Counted from the first letter of the stretch, positions 1-8,769 are shown. The stretch is 64,000 nucleotides of DNA from Terrihabitans soli (GCF_014191545.1 NZ_AP023361.1:958501-1022500); one strand, 5' to 3'. The notes: a model not told the origin generated them from the letters alone. Numbers and translations are program-made.

Positions 1-288
1 AGGGTCCGGCGGCTGCACATCGTAATGACCGTAGAACAGCACATGGCGTTTGGCGCCCGCGGGCTTGCGATGCGCGACGACCATCGGGTGGCCATTCGTA
101 TCGGCAACACGTGAGCTGAAGCCGATGCCCGACAGTTGATCGCTTGCCCATTGTGCGGCCCGGCGGCATTCGGCGCGATAGGTGCTGTCGGTCGAAATCG
201 ACGGGATCGCCAGAAACGCGAAAAGGCGCTCAAGGCTCTGCGGAAGATTGGCGTCGATCCGTTGAAGGACGGCGTTCACATCGCTCAT
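1..288 (-). CDS. M20-family metallopeptidase (dipeptidase-like), N-terminal fragment
   Basis: The gene runs off the left edge, so only the first 96 codons are present. The visible protein starts MSDVNAVLQR and reaches HVLFYGHYDVQPPDP, the GHxDVxPP metal-binding signature of M20/M25/M40 zinc peptidases (ArgE/DapE/CNDP type), where the His is the first metal ligand. The ATG at 288 lies 5 bp after the stop of the HerA-like gene, so the two are probably co-transcribed. The family removes N-terminal residues or acyl groups from small peptides in the cytoplasm; the substrate cannot be told from this fragment. Confidence 0.85.
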   Translation of the reverse strand, partial: MSDVNAVLQRIDANLPQSLERLFAFLAIPSISTDSTYRAECRRAAQWASDQLSGIGFSSRVADTNGHPMVVAHRKPAGAKRHVLFYGHYDVQPPDP

Positions 289-293
289 GGAGA

Positions 294-1859
294 TCAGCTT
301 CTCAGAATGCTGCCGAGAACGCCGCGCACAACCGCGCGGCCGATCGAGCCGCCGACCGAACCGCCGACCGATTTGCCGACACTCGCGGCAATCTGTCCGG
401 CGACGCGGTTCGTCACCGTGCGGGTGACTTCGCGCGCGACGCGCTGGCCCGGCGTGAAGCGTTCGCCGCGCTTTTTATTGGTGCCGAAGATCGAACCGAT
501 GATCGACCCGATGCTGCCGCCGACCGGCGCGTCGGCGCCGGGTTCGCCCTTGGCTTCTTCTACAGTCGCCGCGGATTCCTTCGACCGCTTCTGCAGGATC
601 TCATAGGCGCTTTCGCGATCTTCGACCGTGTCGTATTCGCCGGAGACGGGGCTGTTCTGGACGAGGCCCTTGCGTTCGGCTGCCGTGATCGGGCCAAGGC
701 GCGAGGAGGGCGGGCGGATCAGGGTCTTTTCGACCATGCTCGGCACGCCTTTGTCTTCAAGCATCGACACCAGAGCTTCGCCGACGGCGAGCTGGGTGAT
801 GGCTTCTTCGGTGTTGAAGGCCGGGTTCTGGCGGAAGGTGGAGGCCGCGGCCTTCACCGCTTTCTGTTCGCGCGGGCTATAGGCGCGCAGCGCATGCTGC
901 ACGCGGTTGCCGAGCTGCGAGGAAATGCGGTCCGGAACGTCGAGCGGGTTCTGCGTAACGAAATAGACGCCGACGCCTTTCGAACGGATGAGGCGCACGA
1001 CCTGCTCGATCTTTTCCAGAAGCGCGCCCGGTGCATCGTTGAACAGAAGATGCGCCTCGTCGAAGAAGAAGACGAGCTTCGGAACATCCGGATCGCCGAC
1101 TTCCGGAAGCTGTTCGAACAGTTCCGACAACAGCCAGAGGAGGAAGGTCGCGTAAAGACGCGGCGACTGCATCAATTTGTCAGCGGCCAGAATGCTGATA
1201 AAACCGCGCCCGTCGCGCGTCGTGCGCATCAGGTCATCGACCTTGAGCGCCGGCTCGCCGAAGAAATTGGCGCCGCCCTGCGTTTCAAGAACGAGGAGGG
1301 CGCGCTGGATGGCGCCGACCGAGGTCTTCGACACATTGCCGTAGCGCAGCGTCAGCTGTTCGGCGGTTTCGCCGACACGCGTCAAAAGCGCCTGCAGATC
1401 CTTGAGGTCGAGCAGCAGAAGCCCTTCCTGATCGGCGACGCGGAAGGTGATGTTGAGGACGCCTTCCTGCGTGTCGTTGAGATTGAGAAGGCGCGACAGC
1501 AGCAGCGGGCCCATTTCGGAAACGGTGGTGCGGATGCAGGTGCCCTGGTCGCCGAAGAGATCCCAGAACAAAGTGGGGAAGGCTTCGTTGTCGTAAGGAT
1601 CGAGATCGATCTCTTTGGCGCGCTTGACGAGGAAGTCTTTTGCTTCGCCTTTCGCGGCGATGCCTGAAAGATCGCCCTTGATGTCGGGCGCAAAAACCGG
1701 AACGCCGGCGTTCGAAAAGCCTTCAGCGAGGATCTGCAGCGTCACCGTTTTGCCGGTGCCCGTTGCGCCCGTGATCAGGCCGTGGCGGTTGGCGAGTTTG
1801 AAGGTGAGATATTCAGGCTTGGTGCTCTTGCCGACAAACAGCTTTCCATCCGCGCTCAT
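294..1859 (-). CDS. HerA-like ATPase, DUF853 family
   Basis: A 521-residue P-loop ATPase of the DUF853/YjgR group, related to the HerA-FtsK superfamily of DNA-pumping ATPases. Walker A is GATGTGKT at about residues 31-38 and Walker B is [10 protein letters not shown] in the middle, followed by a sensor-like stretch ([12 protein letters not shown]). The C-terminal tail is Gly-rich ([10 protein letters not shown]) and probably flexible. I chose the ATG at 1859 because a GGGAG Shine-Dalgarno lies 7 nt upstream; an in-frame ATG at 1886 would add nine residues and lacks one. The cellular role of DUF853 proteins is not established. It lies directly upstream of the M20 peptidase. Confidence 0.88.
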   Translation of the reverse strand: MSADGKLFVGKSTKPEYLTFKLANRHGLITGATGTGKTVTLQILAEGFSNAGVPVFAPDIKGDLSGIAAKGEAKDFLVKRAKEIDLDPYDNEAFPTLFWDLFGDQGTCIRTTVSEMGPLLLSRLLNLNDTQEGVLNITFRVADQEGLLLLDLKDLQALLTRVGETAEQLTLRYGNVSKTSVGAIQRALLVLETQGGANFFGEPALKVDDLMRTTRDGRGFISILAADKLMQSPRLYATFLLWLLSELFEQLPEVGDPDVPKLVFFFDEAHLLFNDAPGALLEKIEQVVRLIRSKGVGVYFVTQNPLDVPDRISSQLGNRVQHALRAYSPREQKAVKAAASTFRQNPAFNTEEAITQLAVGEALVSMLEDKGVPSMVEKTLIRPPSSRLGPITAAERKGLVQNSPVSGEYDTVEDRESAYEILQKRSKESAATVEEAKGEPGADAPVGGSIGSIIGSIFGTNKKRGERFTPGQRVAREVTRTVTNRVAGQIAASVGKSVGGSVGGSIGRAVVRGVLGSILRS

Positions 1860-1945
1860 TGCAGTCTCCCAATCCGATGAGCCCATCTAGCACAGCTGGC
1901 TGCGGCTGGCTCGCCTATCCTCACGGCGTCCGCTAAAGTCGCTAG

Positions 1946-2677
1946 ATGACGAGATTTGTTGCCTTTCTGCTCGTCCTTGCCGCGCTGGTGTCCGGCCGCC
2001 CGGCGGCGGCGCAGGACATGGTCGATGTGGCGCTTGTCCTTCTTGCCGACGGGTCGGGGTCGATCGATCCCGAAGAGTTTCAGCTGCAGCGCGAGGGCTA
2101 TGCCGAGGCGCTGACGAGCCCCGAAGTCCTGTCGGCCATACGCTCGAATCCCAGCCAGAGGATCGGCGTCGTGTTCGTCGAATGGGGCGCGCCGTCGAGC
2201 CAGGAGATCATCGTCGACTGGACGGTGATCGATGGCGAGGCATCGGCCGCTGATTTCGCTGCGAAGTTGCGTGGGGCGCCCAAAAAGACCTTCGGCTACA
2301 ACTCCATTTCAAATGCGCTCGATTTCGGTGTGCGCTTGTTGGGGTCTGCCCCCTTTACTGCCGGCCGCCAGGTCATCGATGTGTCGGGCGATGGGCCCAA
2401 TATCGGCGGCCGGGATATTCTCCAGGCGAGGGACGAGGCTGTGGCCAAGGGCATTACGATCAATGCGCTCGCCATCCGGCAGCCGGGCAGCGTCGTCGCC
2501 CCATCGCTTGGCATGCCGCTCGAAGAGTATTATCGGCAAAATGTGATCGGTGGGCCGGGCGCATTCGTAGAGACGGCCGATGGCCGCGGACGTTTTGCGC
2601 AGGCCATCCGCAACAAGCTTGTTCTGGAGATTGCGGCGCTCGAGACCGCGCCGCGCCCGCATAATAATGGAGGCTGA
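1946..2677 (+). CDS. DUF1194 secreted von Willebrand factor A protein
   Basis: A 243-residue protein with an N-terminal signal peptide ending around AAAQ (residues 1-23), followed by a DUF1194 VWA-like domain. The MIDAS-type motif DGSGS is at about residues 36-40, followed by the hydrophobic core strand VIDVSGDGPN. DUF1194 proteins are periplasmic or exported and of unknown function; a metal-dependent binding role is inferred from the MIDAS motif. It is the first gene of a probable three-gene operon with two small Cys-containing secreted proteins. The next start codon follows its TGA by one base. Confidence 0.85.
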   Translation: MTRFVAFLLVLAALVSGRPAAAQDMVDVALVLLADGSGSIDPEEFQLQREGYAEALTSPEVLSAIRSNPSQRIGVVFVEWGAPSSQEIIVDWTVIDGEASAADFAAKLRGAPKKTFGYNSISNALDFGVRLLGSAPFTAGRQVIDVSGDGPNIGGRDILQARDEAVAKGITINALAIRQPGSVVAPSLGMPLEEYYRQNVIGGPGAFVETADGRGRFAQAIRNKLVLEIAALETAPRPHNNGG

Positions 2678-2678
2678 A

Positions 2679-3017
2679 ATGAGGAAAGCCCTGTTTGCCG
2701 CCTGTGCCCTTGCGGCTCTGCCGCTTCTGCACGAACCCGCCGCCGCCCAGCCGCGCGCGTCCTATGGCGATTGCCGCGATCTGAGTGCGAGCTATGGGCC
2801 CGACAAGCTCTGGTGGGGCCGCTTTTCGGGCGGCCGTAAATCCAAATGGGGCTTCAATGACGGCGGAATCGAATACAAGACGACCGAACTTTGCTTCACC
2901 TCGCGATCGGATTGCGAGGCGTGGCTCTACCGTTTGAAAAGCGACTGGCAATATATGCCGAGATGGAACGAGTGCGGGCGCGGCTACCGGCCGGGCCGCC
3001 CTCCGCGTCCGTTCTGA
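2679..3017 (+). CDS. small secreted Cys-containing protein, copy 1
   Basis: A 112-residue protein beginning MRKALFAACALAAL with a signal peptide cleaved near AAAQ. The start has a GGAG Shine-Dalgarno six bases upstream and comes directly after the DUF1194 stop. The mature part contains WWGRFSGG, CFTSRSDCEAW and NECGRGYRPG, with four cysteines that could make disulfides in the periplasm. The same three blocks occur in the next gene, so the two are tandem paralogues. I recognise no named family. Function is unknown; the operon suggests a shared envelope role with the VWA protein. Confidence 0.75.
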   Translation: MRKALFAACALAALPLLHEPAAAQPRASYGDCRDLSASYGPDKLWWGRFSGGRKSKWGFNDGGIEYKTTELCFTSRSDCEAWLYRLKSDWQYMPRWNECGRGYRPGRPPRPF

Positions 3018-3042
3018 GTGTTGTGAGATCTGAGGTGTCCGT

Positions 3043-3462
3043 ATGAAATTGAGCTTTGCCCTGGCGCTCGGCGCGCTGACCCTGAGCGCGGGCCTCGGCC
3101 TTGCCCAGGACAATCCGTTGTCGGGCGCTGCCGACCGCTTCCTGCATCTGCGTCCGGGCGGTTCGGCGCCGGCGTCTCCTTACGCCTTCGACGGCAATAA
3201 ATGCGACGGCATTCCGGAAGGGGCGTCTGGCGTGTGGTGGGGCCGCTTTGCCGGCGGCAAAGCGACGTTCCGCGGCAGCGGCGGCGGCCAGAAATACATC
3301 ACCTACACCAGCGAAGGCTGTTTCCGTACCGCCCGCGATTGCGAGGCCTGGATGTTGGCGCTGAAGACCAAATACAACGCCCGGCCGATCTACAATCAGT
3401 GCCGCCGCGGCTATGAGCCGGGCGCCGATGTGCCGCCCTGGTGGTCGCCTGAAAACTACTAG
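3043..3462 (+). CDS. small secreted Cys-containing protein, copy 2
   Basis: A 139-residue exported protein with signal peptide ending near GLAQ (residue 22). It repeats the blocks of the preceding gene: WWGRFAGG, CFRTARDCEAW and NQCRRGYEPG, with an extra acidic/Gly linker (residues 23-60) before the first block. The start lies 25 bp after the previous stop and the operon ends in a strong hairpin at 3478-3495. Paralogous to the gene at 2679; function unknown. Confidence 0.75.
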   Translation: MKLSFALALGALTLSAGLGLAQDNPLSGAADRFLHLRPGGSAPASPYAFDGNKCDGIPEGASGVWWGRFAGGKATFRGSGGGQKYITYTSEGCFRTARDCEAWMLALKTKYNARPIYNQCRRGYEPGADVPPWWSPENY

Positions 3463-3473
3463 ATCCAAACATG

Positions 3474-3500
3474 AAAACGGGGCCGTAAGGCCCCGTTTTT
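3474..3500. terminator. bidirectional rho-independent terminator
   Basis: A 7-bp GC stem (CGGGGCC / GGCCCCG) with a GTAA loop is flanked by A4 on the left and T5 on the right, so it can terminate both the secreted-protein operon (plus) and sodB (minus), which converge here. Confidence 0.9.
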
Positions 3501-3519
3501 ATTGTAATATCCGGCCGGA

Positions 3520-4116
3520 TTACTTGATCTCGCCGTAGAGCTTTTCGACATATTCCCAGTTCACGAGGTTCTCGAGGAACGCCTTGAGATAGTCGGGACG
3601 GCGATTGCGGTAGTCGATGTAGTAGGAGTGCTCCCACACATCGACGCCGAGGATCGGAGTCGCGCCGTGAACCAGCGGGTTCTCGCCGTTCGGGGTCTTC
3701 TGGATGACGAATTTGCCGTCCTTGACCGACAGCCAGGCCCAGCCCGAGCCGAACTGGCCGACGCCGGCGGCGATAAAGTCTTCCTTGAACTTGTCGTAGC
3801 CGCCGAGATCCTCATCGATCTTCTTGGCGATGGCCCCCGGGGGCTTGCCGCCGCCATTCGGCTTCAGCCAGTTCCAGAAGTGGAGGTGGTTGTAGTGCTG
3901 GCCGGCATTGTTGAAGAGCGGCTGATTCTTGCCGAACGAGGCCTTCACGACCTCTTCGACGCTGGCGTTTTCAAGACCCGTGCCCTCGAGAAGCTTGTTG
4001 CCCGTCGTGACATAGGCGTTGTGATGCTTGTCATGGTGGAATTCGAGCGTCTCCTTGGACATATAAGAGCCAAGAGCGTCATAGGCATAAGGCAGGTCGG
4101 GCAGGGTGAAGGACAT
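3520..4116 (-). CDS. sodB: superoxide dismutase [Fe]
   Basis: A 198-residue Fe-type superoxide dismutase that converts superoxide to H2O2 and O2. The iron ligands are visible: His in LEFHHDKHH, His in YNHLHFW, and Asp and His in DVWEHSYY. The run FNNAGQHYNH with Gln fits the Fe rather than the Mn form, although metal choice cannot be settled by eye. The ATG at 4116 is preferred over an adjacent upstream TTG and has a GGGAG Shine-Dalgarno. It has no signal peptide, so it is cytoplasmic. The gene is monocistronic, convergent with the secreted-protein operon. Confidence 0.95.
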   Translation of the reverse strand: MSFTLPDLPYAYDALGSYMSKETLEFHHDKHHNAYVTTGNKLLEGTGLENASVEEVVKASFGKNQPLFNNAGQHYNHLHFWNWLKPNGGGKPPGAIAKKIDEDLGGYDKFKEDFIAAGVGQFGSGWAWLSVKDGKFVIQKTPNGENPLVHGATPILGVDVWEHSYYIDYRNRRPDYLKAFLENLVNWEYVEKLYGEIK

Positions 4117-4250
4117 CAAGGCGTCTCCCGGTCGTGGAATGGGACTAATTAAGGCTCTGGGGCGGTCCCGGCAACCGAGGTTTGCTGCGCCCTAGAAGGA
4201 TTTTTGCTCTCTGGATTGAGAAAAGGCCGCCATTGGTACAGTTTCTAGGC

Positions 4251-5105
4251 ATGACTCGACTTCTTTCGCTCCTCGGCGGCTTCCTGATCGCCTGGGGCGG
4301 CTTTGTACTCGTGACCGGCGACTTCGTTGCGACGGTCGATATTGCGGCGGGCCTTGTGGCCTCCGGCATCGGCGTCATTGCGCTGGCCCAGGTGGCGAAG
4401 GCGCTCGAGCGGATCGCCGGCCTTTTGGCCGAACGCAATCAGATGCCCGTGATGCGCCCGGTCGAGGCGCCGCGCCCCCCGATGCAGGCTCAGCCGCAAC
4501 CCCAGCCGCAGCCTCACGCTCAACTTCAGCCGCAGCCTCATCCCCAGGTGCCGGTTTCGGGTGAACGCCGGCCGCCCGCCGATCCCGAAAGGCGGCCGCC
4601 GCAGGCCGAACCGGATATCAAGCCGCAACCTGAACCCGCCCGCCGCGAAGCGCCTGCCGCGCCGCCGGTGGAAGCGGGGCCGAAGGTCGTCCGGGAAGGG
4701 GTGATCGAAGGCCAGCGCTTCCGTTTCTTCGAGGACGGTTCGATCGAGGCCGAGGGCCCGCGTGGCATCAGGCGTTTCCGTTCGATCGAAGAAGCGCGCG
4801 AGCAGATCATGCGCGACCGCGCCGAGCCGCCGCAAAACCAGAAACCGGCCCAGCCGCCGGCCGATCGCCGCCCACCGGACGAGGCGCGTGCGCCGCGCAT
4901 GCCGGCCGAGGCGGAAACACCGCCCGGCCAGCGTCCCGCGGCGAAGCAGGAACAGGATCTGACCTGGGACGCCTATCTGTCCGGCGGGCGCAAGGCCGAG
5001 AACGAACCGGCGCGCTTACCCGATGACGATCAGTGGTCGGAGCCGTTCCGCATGCTGCTGCGCGGCGATGCGCCGCCTGCCGATCCGAAAGCCAATAAGC
5101 GCTGA
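4251..5105 (+). CDS. membrane-anchored Pro/Gln-rich protein of unknown function
   Basis: A 284-residue protein with two N-terminal membrane segments (LLSLLGGFLIAWGGFVLV and VDIAAGLVASGIGVIAL), then a long proline/glutamine-rich low-complexity stretch (about residues 70-150, many QPQPQP units) and a short ordered block around VREGVIEGQRFRFFEDGSIE that looks like a beta-hairpin module. An acidic tail follows (DLTWDAYLSGG). I chose ATG 4251 because the membrane segment begins there; a longer form from 4182 adds no recognisable sequence. No family recognised. The proline-rich region may span or contact the periplasm. Confidence 0.7.
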   Translation: MTRLLSLLGGFLIAWGGFVLVTGDFVATVDIAAGLVASGIGVIALAQVAKALERIAGLLAERNQMPVMRPVEAPRPPMQAQPQPQPQPHAQLQPQPHPQVPVSGERRPPADPERRPPQAEPDIKPQPEPARREAPAAPPVEAGPKVVREGVIEGQRFRFFEDGSIEAEGPRGIRRFRSIEEAREQIMRDRAEPPQNQKPAQPPADRRPPDEARAPRMPAEAETPPGQRPAAKQEQDLTWDAYLSGGRKAENEPARLPDDDQWSEPFRMLLRGDAPPADPKANKR

Positions 5106-5272
5106 GTTTTGGGGCACGGCCATCGCGGCGGTGCCGGTGTCCCGATGCCCGCACGGCAAGCAATTCCATAGACTTGGCTATTGAGATGTTTATGAACGCG
5201 CCTACTGTCCGCTGAAGCAACTCAATTGGCGAACATCTAGAAAATCAGCGCTTTTCAAAGTCATTGCGCGTT

Positions 5273-5302
5273 TTGTCGCGAAAAATAATGCGATTCTATG
5301 CT
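5273..5302 (+). promoter_or_regulatory. possible sigma70 promoter of mucR
   Basis: TTGTCG (5273-5278) and TATGCT (5297-5302) are separated by 18 bp in the long AT-richer leader ahead of mucR. The 371 bp without a gene before mucR is large for this window and fits an autoregulated promoter, since MucR/Ros proteins generally bind AT-rich DNA at their own promoters. The match is only moderate. Confidence 0.35.
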
Positions 5303-5476
5303 AGGACATCTTGTACGATAGCGCCGAAAGAGTTACGACCTTTCCAAAGTAGGTGGTCACAAGATTCGAAGGGTGGCCGCAGCGCATTGGCGCAAAGCCC
5401 CAAGGATCATTCAGGGCTGCCGGAAAGAGGTAAGCTCTTTCCTCAAGGTATCCGCCTATATCAGGATTGCTTTCTT

Positions 5477-5893
5477 ATGCCGGACAACACGAATTCTCCG
5501 AACTATGTCGAACTTGCCGCCGATATCGTCTCGGCCTATGTGAGCAACAATTCCGTTGCGACGTCCGATCTTCCTTCGCTCATCAGCGAAATTCATTCGG
5601 CTCTGCTGCGCGTTTCCAACGGTGTGGTTGAGACACCGTCGGAGGCGCTGAAGCCCGCCGTGCCGGTCAAGAAGTCGATCACGCCGGACTATATTATCTG
5701 CCTGGATGACGGGAAGAAGTTCAAATCGCTAAAGCGGCATTTGCGGACGCAGTACAATATGACGCCCGAGGAATATCGCGAGCGCTGGAACCTGCCGGCC
5801 GAATATCCGATGGTTGCTCCGAATTACGCCCAGGCGCGCTCGCAGCTCGCCAAGAAAATGGGCCTCGGCCAACAGCGCCGTAAACGCGGCTGA
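5477..5893 (+). CDS. mucR: MucR/Ros family transcriptional regulator
   Basis: A 138-residue Ros/MucR regulator. The N-terminal part (residues 8-50) carries the oligomerisation region and residues 70-130 the prokaryotic zinc-finger domain ending YPMVAPNY...AKKMGLGQ. These proteins act as heat-stable nucleoid-like repressors of surface polysaccharide, motility and virulence genes in rhizobia and Brucella. The usual metal site in MucR is Cys-Asp-His-His. Here Cys75, Asp78 and His88 are present but position 92 is Gln (HLRTQYN instead of HLxTHYx), so the last ligand is missing. The start MPDNTN is the usual family start. A strong terminator follows. Confidence 0.93.
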   Translation: MPDNTNSPNYVELAADIVSAYVSNNSVATSDLPSLISEIHSALLRVSNGVVETPSEALKPAVPVKKSITPDYIICLDDGKKFKSLKRHLRTQYNMTPEEYRERWNLPAEYPMVAPNYAQARSQLAKKMGLGQQRRKRG

Positions 5894-5912
5894 TCCCTGT
5901 CTGCTGAATCGG

Positions 5913-5941
5913 AAAACGCCGCCTTCGGGCGGCGTTTTTGT
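5913..5941 (+). terminator. rho-independent terminator of mucR
   Basis: A 7-bp stem CGCCGCC / GGCGGCG with a stable TTCG tetraloop, followed by T5, sits 20 bp after the mucR stop. A4 precedes the stem, so it may also serve sufE, which converges here. Confidence 0.9.
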
Positions 5942-5956
5942 TTTTGGGGTTACAGG

Positions 5957-6376
5957 TCAGGCCGCGGCGAGGGCGCGTTCGGCCTCAGCGCGGATGCGGC
6001 CGACCATGGATCGGAGGCCGTTTGAGCGCTGCGGCGTCAGATGTTCCCTGAGGCCAAGTCCGTCGAGAACCTGTAGCGCATCCGTTGACCGGATTTCGGA
6101 GGCCGGGCGGCCGGAATAAAGCACAAGCAGAACTGCGACCAAGCCTTTGACGAGATGTGCATCGCTGTCGCCGACAAAGGTCAATACGGGATCGGGGCCG
6201 GGGCCGACACGCGTCTCAAGCCAGACCTGGCTGGCGCAGCCCTCGACCTTGTTGGCCGCGGTGCGCGCGCTGTCGGGGAAGGGCGGCAGGTCGCGCCCGA
6301 GCTCGATCAGATAGCGGTAGCGGTCTTCCCAATCGTCGAGAAGGCCAAAGGATTCGATGATGTCGTCGATACTCAT
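5957..6376 (-). CDS. sufE: SufE cysteine desulfurase activator
   Basis: A 139-residue SufE protein, which accepts persulfide sulfur from SufS and passes it to the SufBCD scaffold in Fe-S cluster assembly. The acceptor cysteine lies in KVEGCASQVW; DDIIESFGLLDDWEDRYRYLIELG is the characteristic SufE N-terminus. Start ATG 6376 (MSIDDIIESF) is the normal family start; the ten-residue upstream extension looks spurious. The rest of the suf operon is not in the window. Confidence 0.93.
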   Translation of the reverse strand: MSIDDIIESFGLLDDWEDRYRYLIELGRDLPPFPDSARTAANKVEGCASQVWLETRVGPGPDPVLTFVGDSDAHLVKGLVAVLLVLYSGRPASEIRSTDALQVLDGLGLREHLTPQRSNGLRSMVGRIRAEAERALAAA

Positions 6377-6445
6377 TGGGGCGGAATATGTCGTCTGAAA
6401 CCCCAAAAGAACAGGGCGGCCCTCAAATTGGAGCGGCCCCGGCTA

Positions 6446-6730
6446 TCAGAGCGAAGCGGGGCGGGGCAGAGGCTGCGGAACGACCGGGCGGCTCGGGGCC
6501 GGGGCCATATTCTGCTGGGCGCGCAGGATGAAATCGGCCGGAATCCGGATCGCATCGGCCGTCGCTTTGGCGGTTCCGACGCACTCGCCCGGGTTTTTGG
6601 CGCAATAGTCCATGGCGGCGCCGACCATCCGGCCGGCCTGTTCGCCATAGCCGGGCTCGCCTTCATGGCGCGACGGGAGGAAGGCGGAAACCACCGCCAG
6701 CCAGAAAATTGCACGCAAAATGAACATCAT
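6446..6730 (-). CDS. DUF5330 domain-containing exported protein
   Basis: A short protein (94 residues) with a hydrophobic N-terminal anchor (MMFILRAIFWLAVVSAFL) and the conserved DUF5330 core AAMDYCAKNPGECVGTAKA, which has two cysteines, followed by a Pro-rich tail. Two adjacent ATGs (6730 and 6727) are possible, with GAGGA upstream. Function is unknown. A match to the EcfG general stress promoter lies 26-50 bp upstream of the start, so it may belong to the general stress regulon. Confidence 0.75.
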   Translation of the reverse strand: MMFILRAIFWLAVVSAFLPSRHEGEPGYGEQAGRMVGAAMDYCAKNPGECVGTAKATADAIRIPADFILRAQQNMAPAPSRPVVPQPLPRPASL

Positions 6731-6755
6731 GGACGAGGTTCCTCGTGTCCGGATG

Positions 6756-6780
6756 AACCGGCTTCGAGGCCAAGTGTTCC
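6756..6780 (-). promoter_or_regulatory. candidate EcfG general stress promoter before the DUF5330 gene
   Basis: On the minus strand GGAAC (6776-6780) and GGTT (6756-6759) are 16 bp apart, matching GGAAC-N16/17-cGTT except the weakly conserved first base of the -10 element. The predicted start would leave a leader of about 20 nt before the DUF5330 ATG. Confidence 0.5.
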
Positions 6781-6963
6781 ACAAAGCCCCTAAAAACCGG
6801 GCCAAACCGGAGGGGCAAATTTGCCTAAAATTGTAGGCAAACGAGCCTAAGTCCGGATCACGCCCATTCATTTTAGCGTTCGCTTAAGCGCGGCCTGCCA
6901 TATTCGCGGCCTGTTGCGTGGGAGCAGTGGGCGCTGTGCGCGCCCCGGGTAGCGTTGCGTTAC

Positions 6964-8769
6964 ATGGCGTCTTTCTCGGCGATCGGCGAATATTTCGCGG
7001 GCTTCGTCCATCACTCGGCTGCTGCCGATGAGGTGGCGGCCGCGCGCCATCGCAGCTTCATTCTCGCCCATTTGACGGGCGGCATCATCGCATTCACCGT
7101 TTTCCCGCTGGCGCTGCTTCTGCGCGGCGGTGCGCCGTCCGCGGCCGAGATCGCGGTTCTCGCCTGGCTGGTTCTGCCGATCCTGACCGCGCTCGACCTT
7201 GCACGTACCGGCAATCTCGAACGCGCCCATTTCCTGTCGGCGGCTTCGCTGGCCGGCATCATCGTCGCCGTCGCCGGTGTGAGCGGGGGGCTTTCCTCCT
7301 TTGCGCTGATCTGGCTTCCGCTTCTTTCGTTCGAGGCGGCTTTGTCCGGCTCGCGCCGCGTCATCTTCGCCTCGCTCGGCGCCGGAGCGCTCGCGATCGT
7401 TCTTCTTCTCGGCCTCCATGCTGCCGGCCTGCCAGGCGCGACCGCGCCGTCATCTGTATCTTTGAACTATCTGTCGGCGCTCGGCGCGCTTCTTTATGCG
7501 ACCGGGCTTGCGCTTCGCTGGGACAGCGTGCAGCGCGCAATGGCGCGCGTGCGCATCAGCAATAACGCGCACTATGAGCTTCTCGCCGGCTCCATGTCCG
7601 ATCTCATCACGCGCCATGCTCCAAGCGGCGCGGTGATGTTTGCATCGCCTGCCGCCTCCAAAGTGATCGGCACGGGCGCAAACGAACTCCTTGGCCGCGG
7701 CCTGTTCGAGCGCGTGCACGTCGCCGACCGTCCAGCCTATCTCACCGCGCTGAACAAAGCCGGGCAGGGCGTCGCATCGTCGGCCGAGATCCGCATGCGC
7801 AAGGATGTGATCGATGCGCCCTACGGCGCGCCGCCGTCTTTCGTGCATGTCGACATGAATTGCCGGCCCTCCGACAAACTCGATGAAGTTGGCCATGTGC
7901 TGACCGTCACGCGCATTGCGGCCGAGCGCAGCGTTGCACCCGCGGTGCCTGCCACGGCTGGGGACAGCGCGCCGCCTGTGCCGGTGCGCCGCGATATCGA
8001 TACCGCCGAAGCGGCGAAGGGCCGTTTCCTGGCGAGTATGAGCCATGAACTGCGCACACCGCTGAATGCGATCATCGGCTTCTCCGAACTTCTGGCGCAT
8101 GAAGAGCTTGGAAAGGTCGACGAGAAGCGCCGGCTCGAATATGCACGCCTGATTCATGAATCGGGCCTGCATCTTCTGTCGGTCGTCAACGCGATCCTCG
8201 ACATGTCGCGCATCGACAGCGGCAATTTCTCGATCGTCGCCGAGCCTTTCTCGTTCCGCCCGGTCGTCTCGTCGTGCCTGCAGCTCTTTGCGCTGAAAGC
8301 CGACAAGGCCGCGGTGCGCCTCGTTGCGGATATTCCCGAAGGGCTGCCCGATCTCGTCGCCGACAAGCGCGCCTGCAAACAAATCCTGATCAATCTTCTG
8401 TCGAACGCCATCAAGTTCACGGCCGCGGGCGGTGAAGTGCGCATCTCGGCGCATGAGGAACAGACCTCCGTTCGCATCGAAGTCGCGGACACCGGCGTCG
8501 GCATTTCCGCTGAGGATCTGCCGCATATCGGCAACTCCTTCTTCCAGGCGCGTTCGTCCTATGACCGCCCCTATGAAGGCACGGGCCTCGGCCTGTCGGT
8601 TGTGAAGGGCCTGATCGGCCTTCACGATGGCGGCTTCGACGTGAAAAGCGAAATCGGCAAGGGCACGTGCGTCATCGTGCGCCTGCCGCGTGACCGCGGA
8701 GACATCCGCACATCCCCCGCAACCCAAATCCTTCCGCCGCAGCGTGAGCGGCGGGCTGCTATCGGGTAA
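6964..8769 (+). CDS. DivJ/PleC-family membrane sensor histidine kinase
   Basis: A 601-residue kinase. Five or so membrane helices occupy about residues 30-190, a PAS-like region follows at about 205-315, then HisKA with the phospho-acceptor His361 in SHELRTPLNAIIGFSE, and a HATPase_c domain (NLLSNAIKF, DTGVGIS, GTGLGLSVVKGL). The HisKA sequence is typical of the PleC/DivJ/PdhS group that acts on DivK in alphaproteobacterial cell-cycle control. No receiver domain is present. ATG 6964 is preferred over an in-frame TTG at 6955. The gene is followed six bases later by a peptidoglycan-binding protein and then DUF1491, suggesting an operon tied to envelope or division. Confidence 0.85.
   Translation: MASFSAIGEYFAGFVHHSAAADEVAAARHRSFILAHLTGGIIAFTVFPLALLLRGGAPSAAEIAVLAWLVLPILTALDLARTGNLERAHFLSAASLAGIIVAVAGVSGGLSSFALIWLPLLSFEAALSGSRRVIFASLGAGALAIVLLLGLHAAGLPGATAPSSVSLNYLSALGALLYATGLALRWDSVQRAMARVRISNNAHYELLAGSMSDLITRHAPSGAVMFASPAASKVIGTGANELLGRGLFERVHVADRPAYLTALNKAGQGVASSAEIRMRKDVIDAPYGAPPSFVHVDMNCRPSDKLDEVGHVLTVTRIAAERSVAPAVPATAGDSAPPVPVRRDIDTAEAAKGRFLASMSHELRTPLNAIIGFSELLAHEELGKVDEKRRLEYARLIHESGLHLLSVVNAILDMSRIDSGNFSIVAEPFSFRPVVSSCLQLFALKADKAAVRLVADIPEGLPDLVADKRACKQILINLLSNAIKFTAAGGEVRISAHEEQTSVRIEVADTGVGISAEDLPHIGNSFFQARSSYDRPYEGTGLGLSVVKGLIGLHDGGFDVKSEIGKGTCVIVRLPRDRGDIRTSPATQILPPQRERRAAIG

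Noticed and set aside
144-1667. Long open frame on the plus strand opposite the HerA-like gene
   Set aside because: It is the shadow of a real minus-strand gene with clear P-loop motifs; its own translation is Arg/Asp-rich with no domain.
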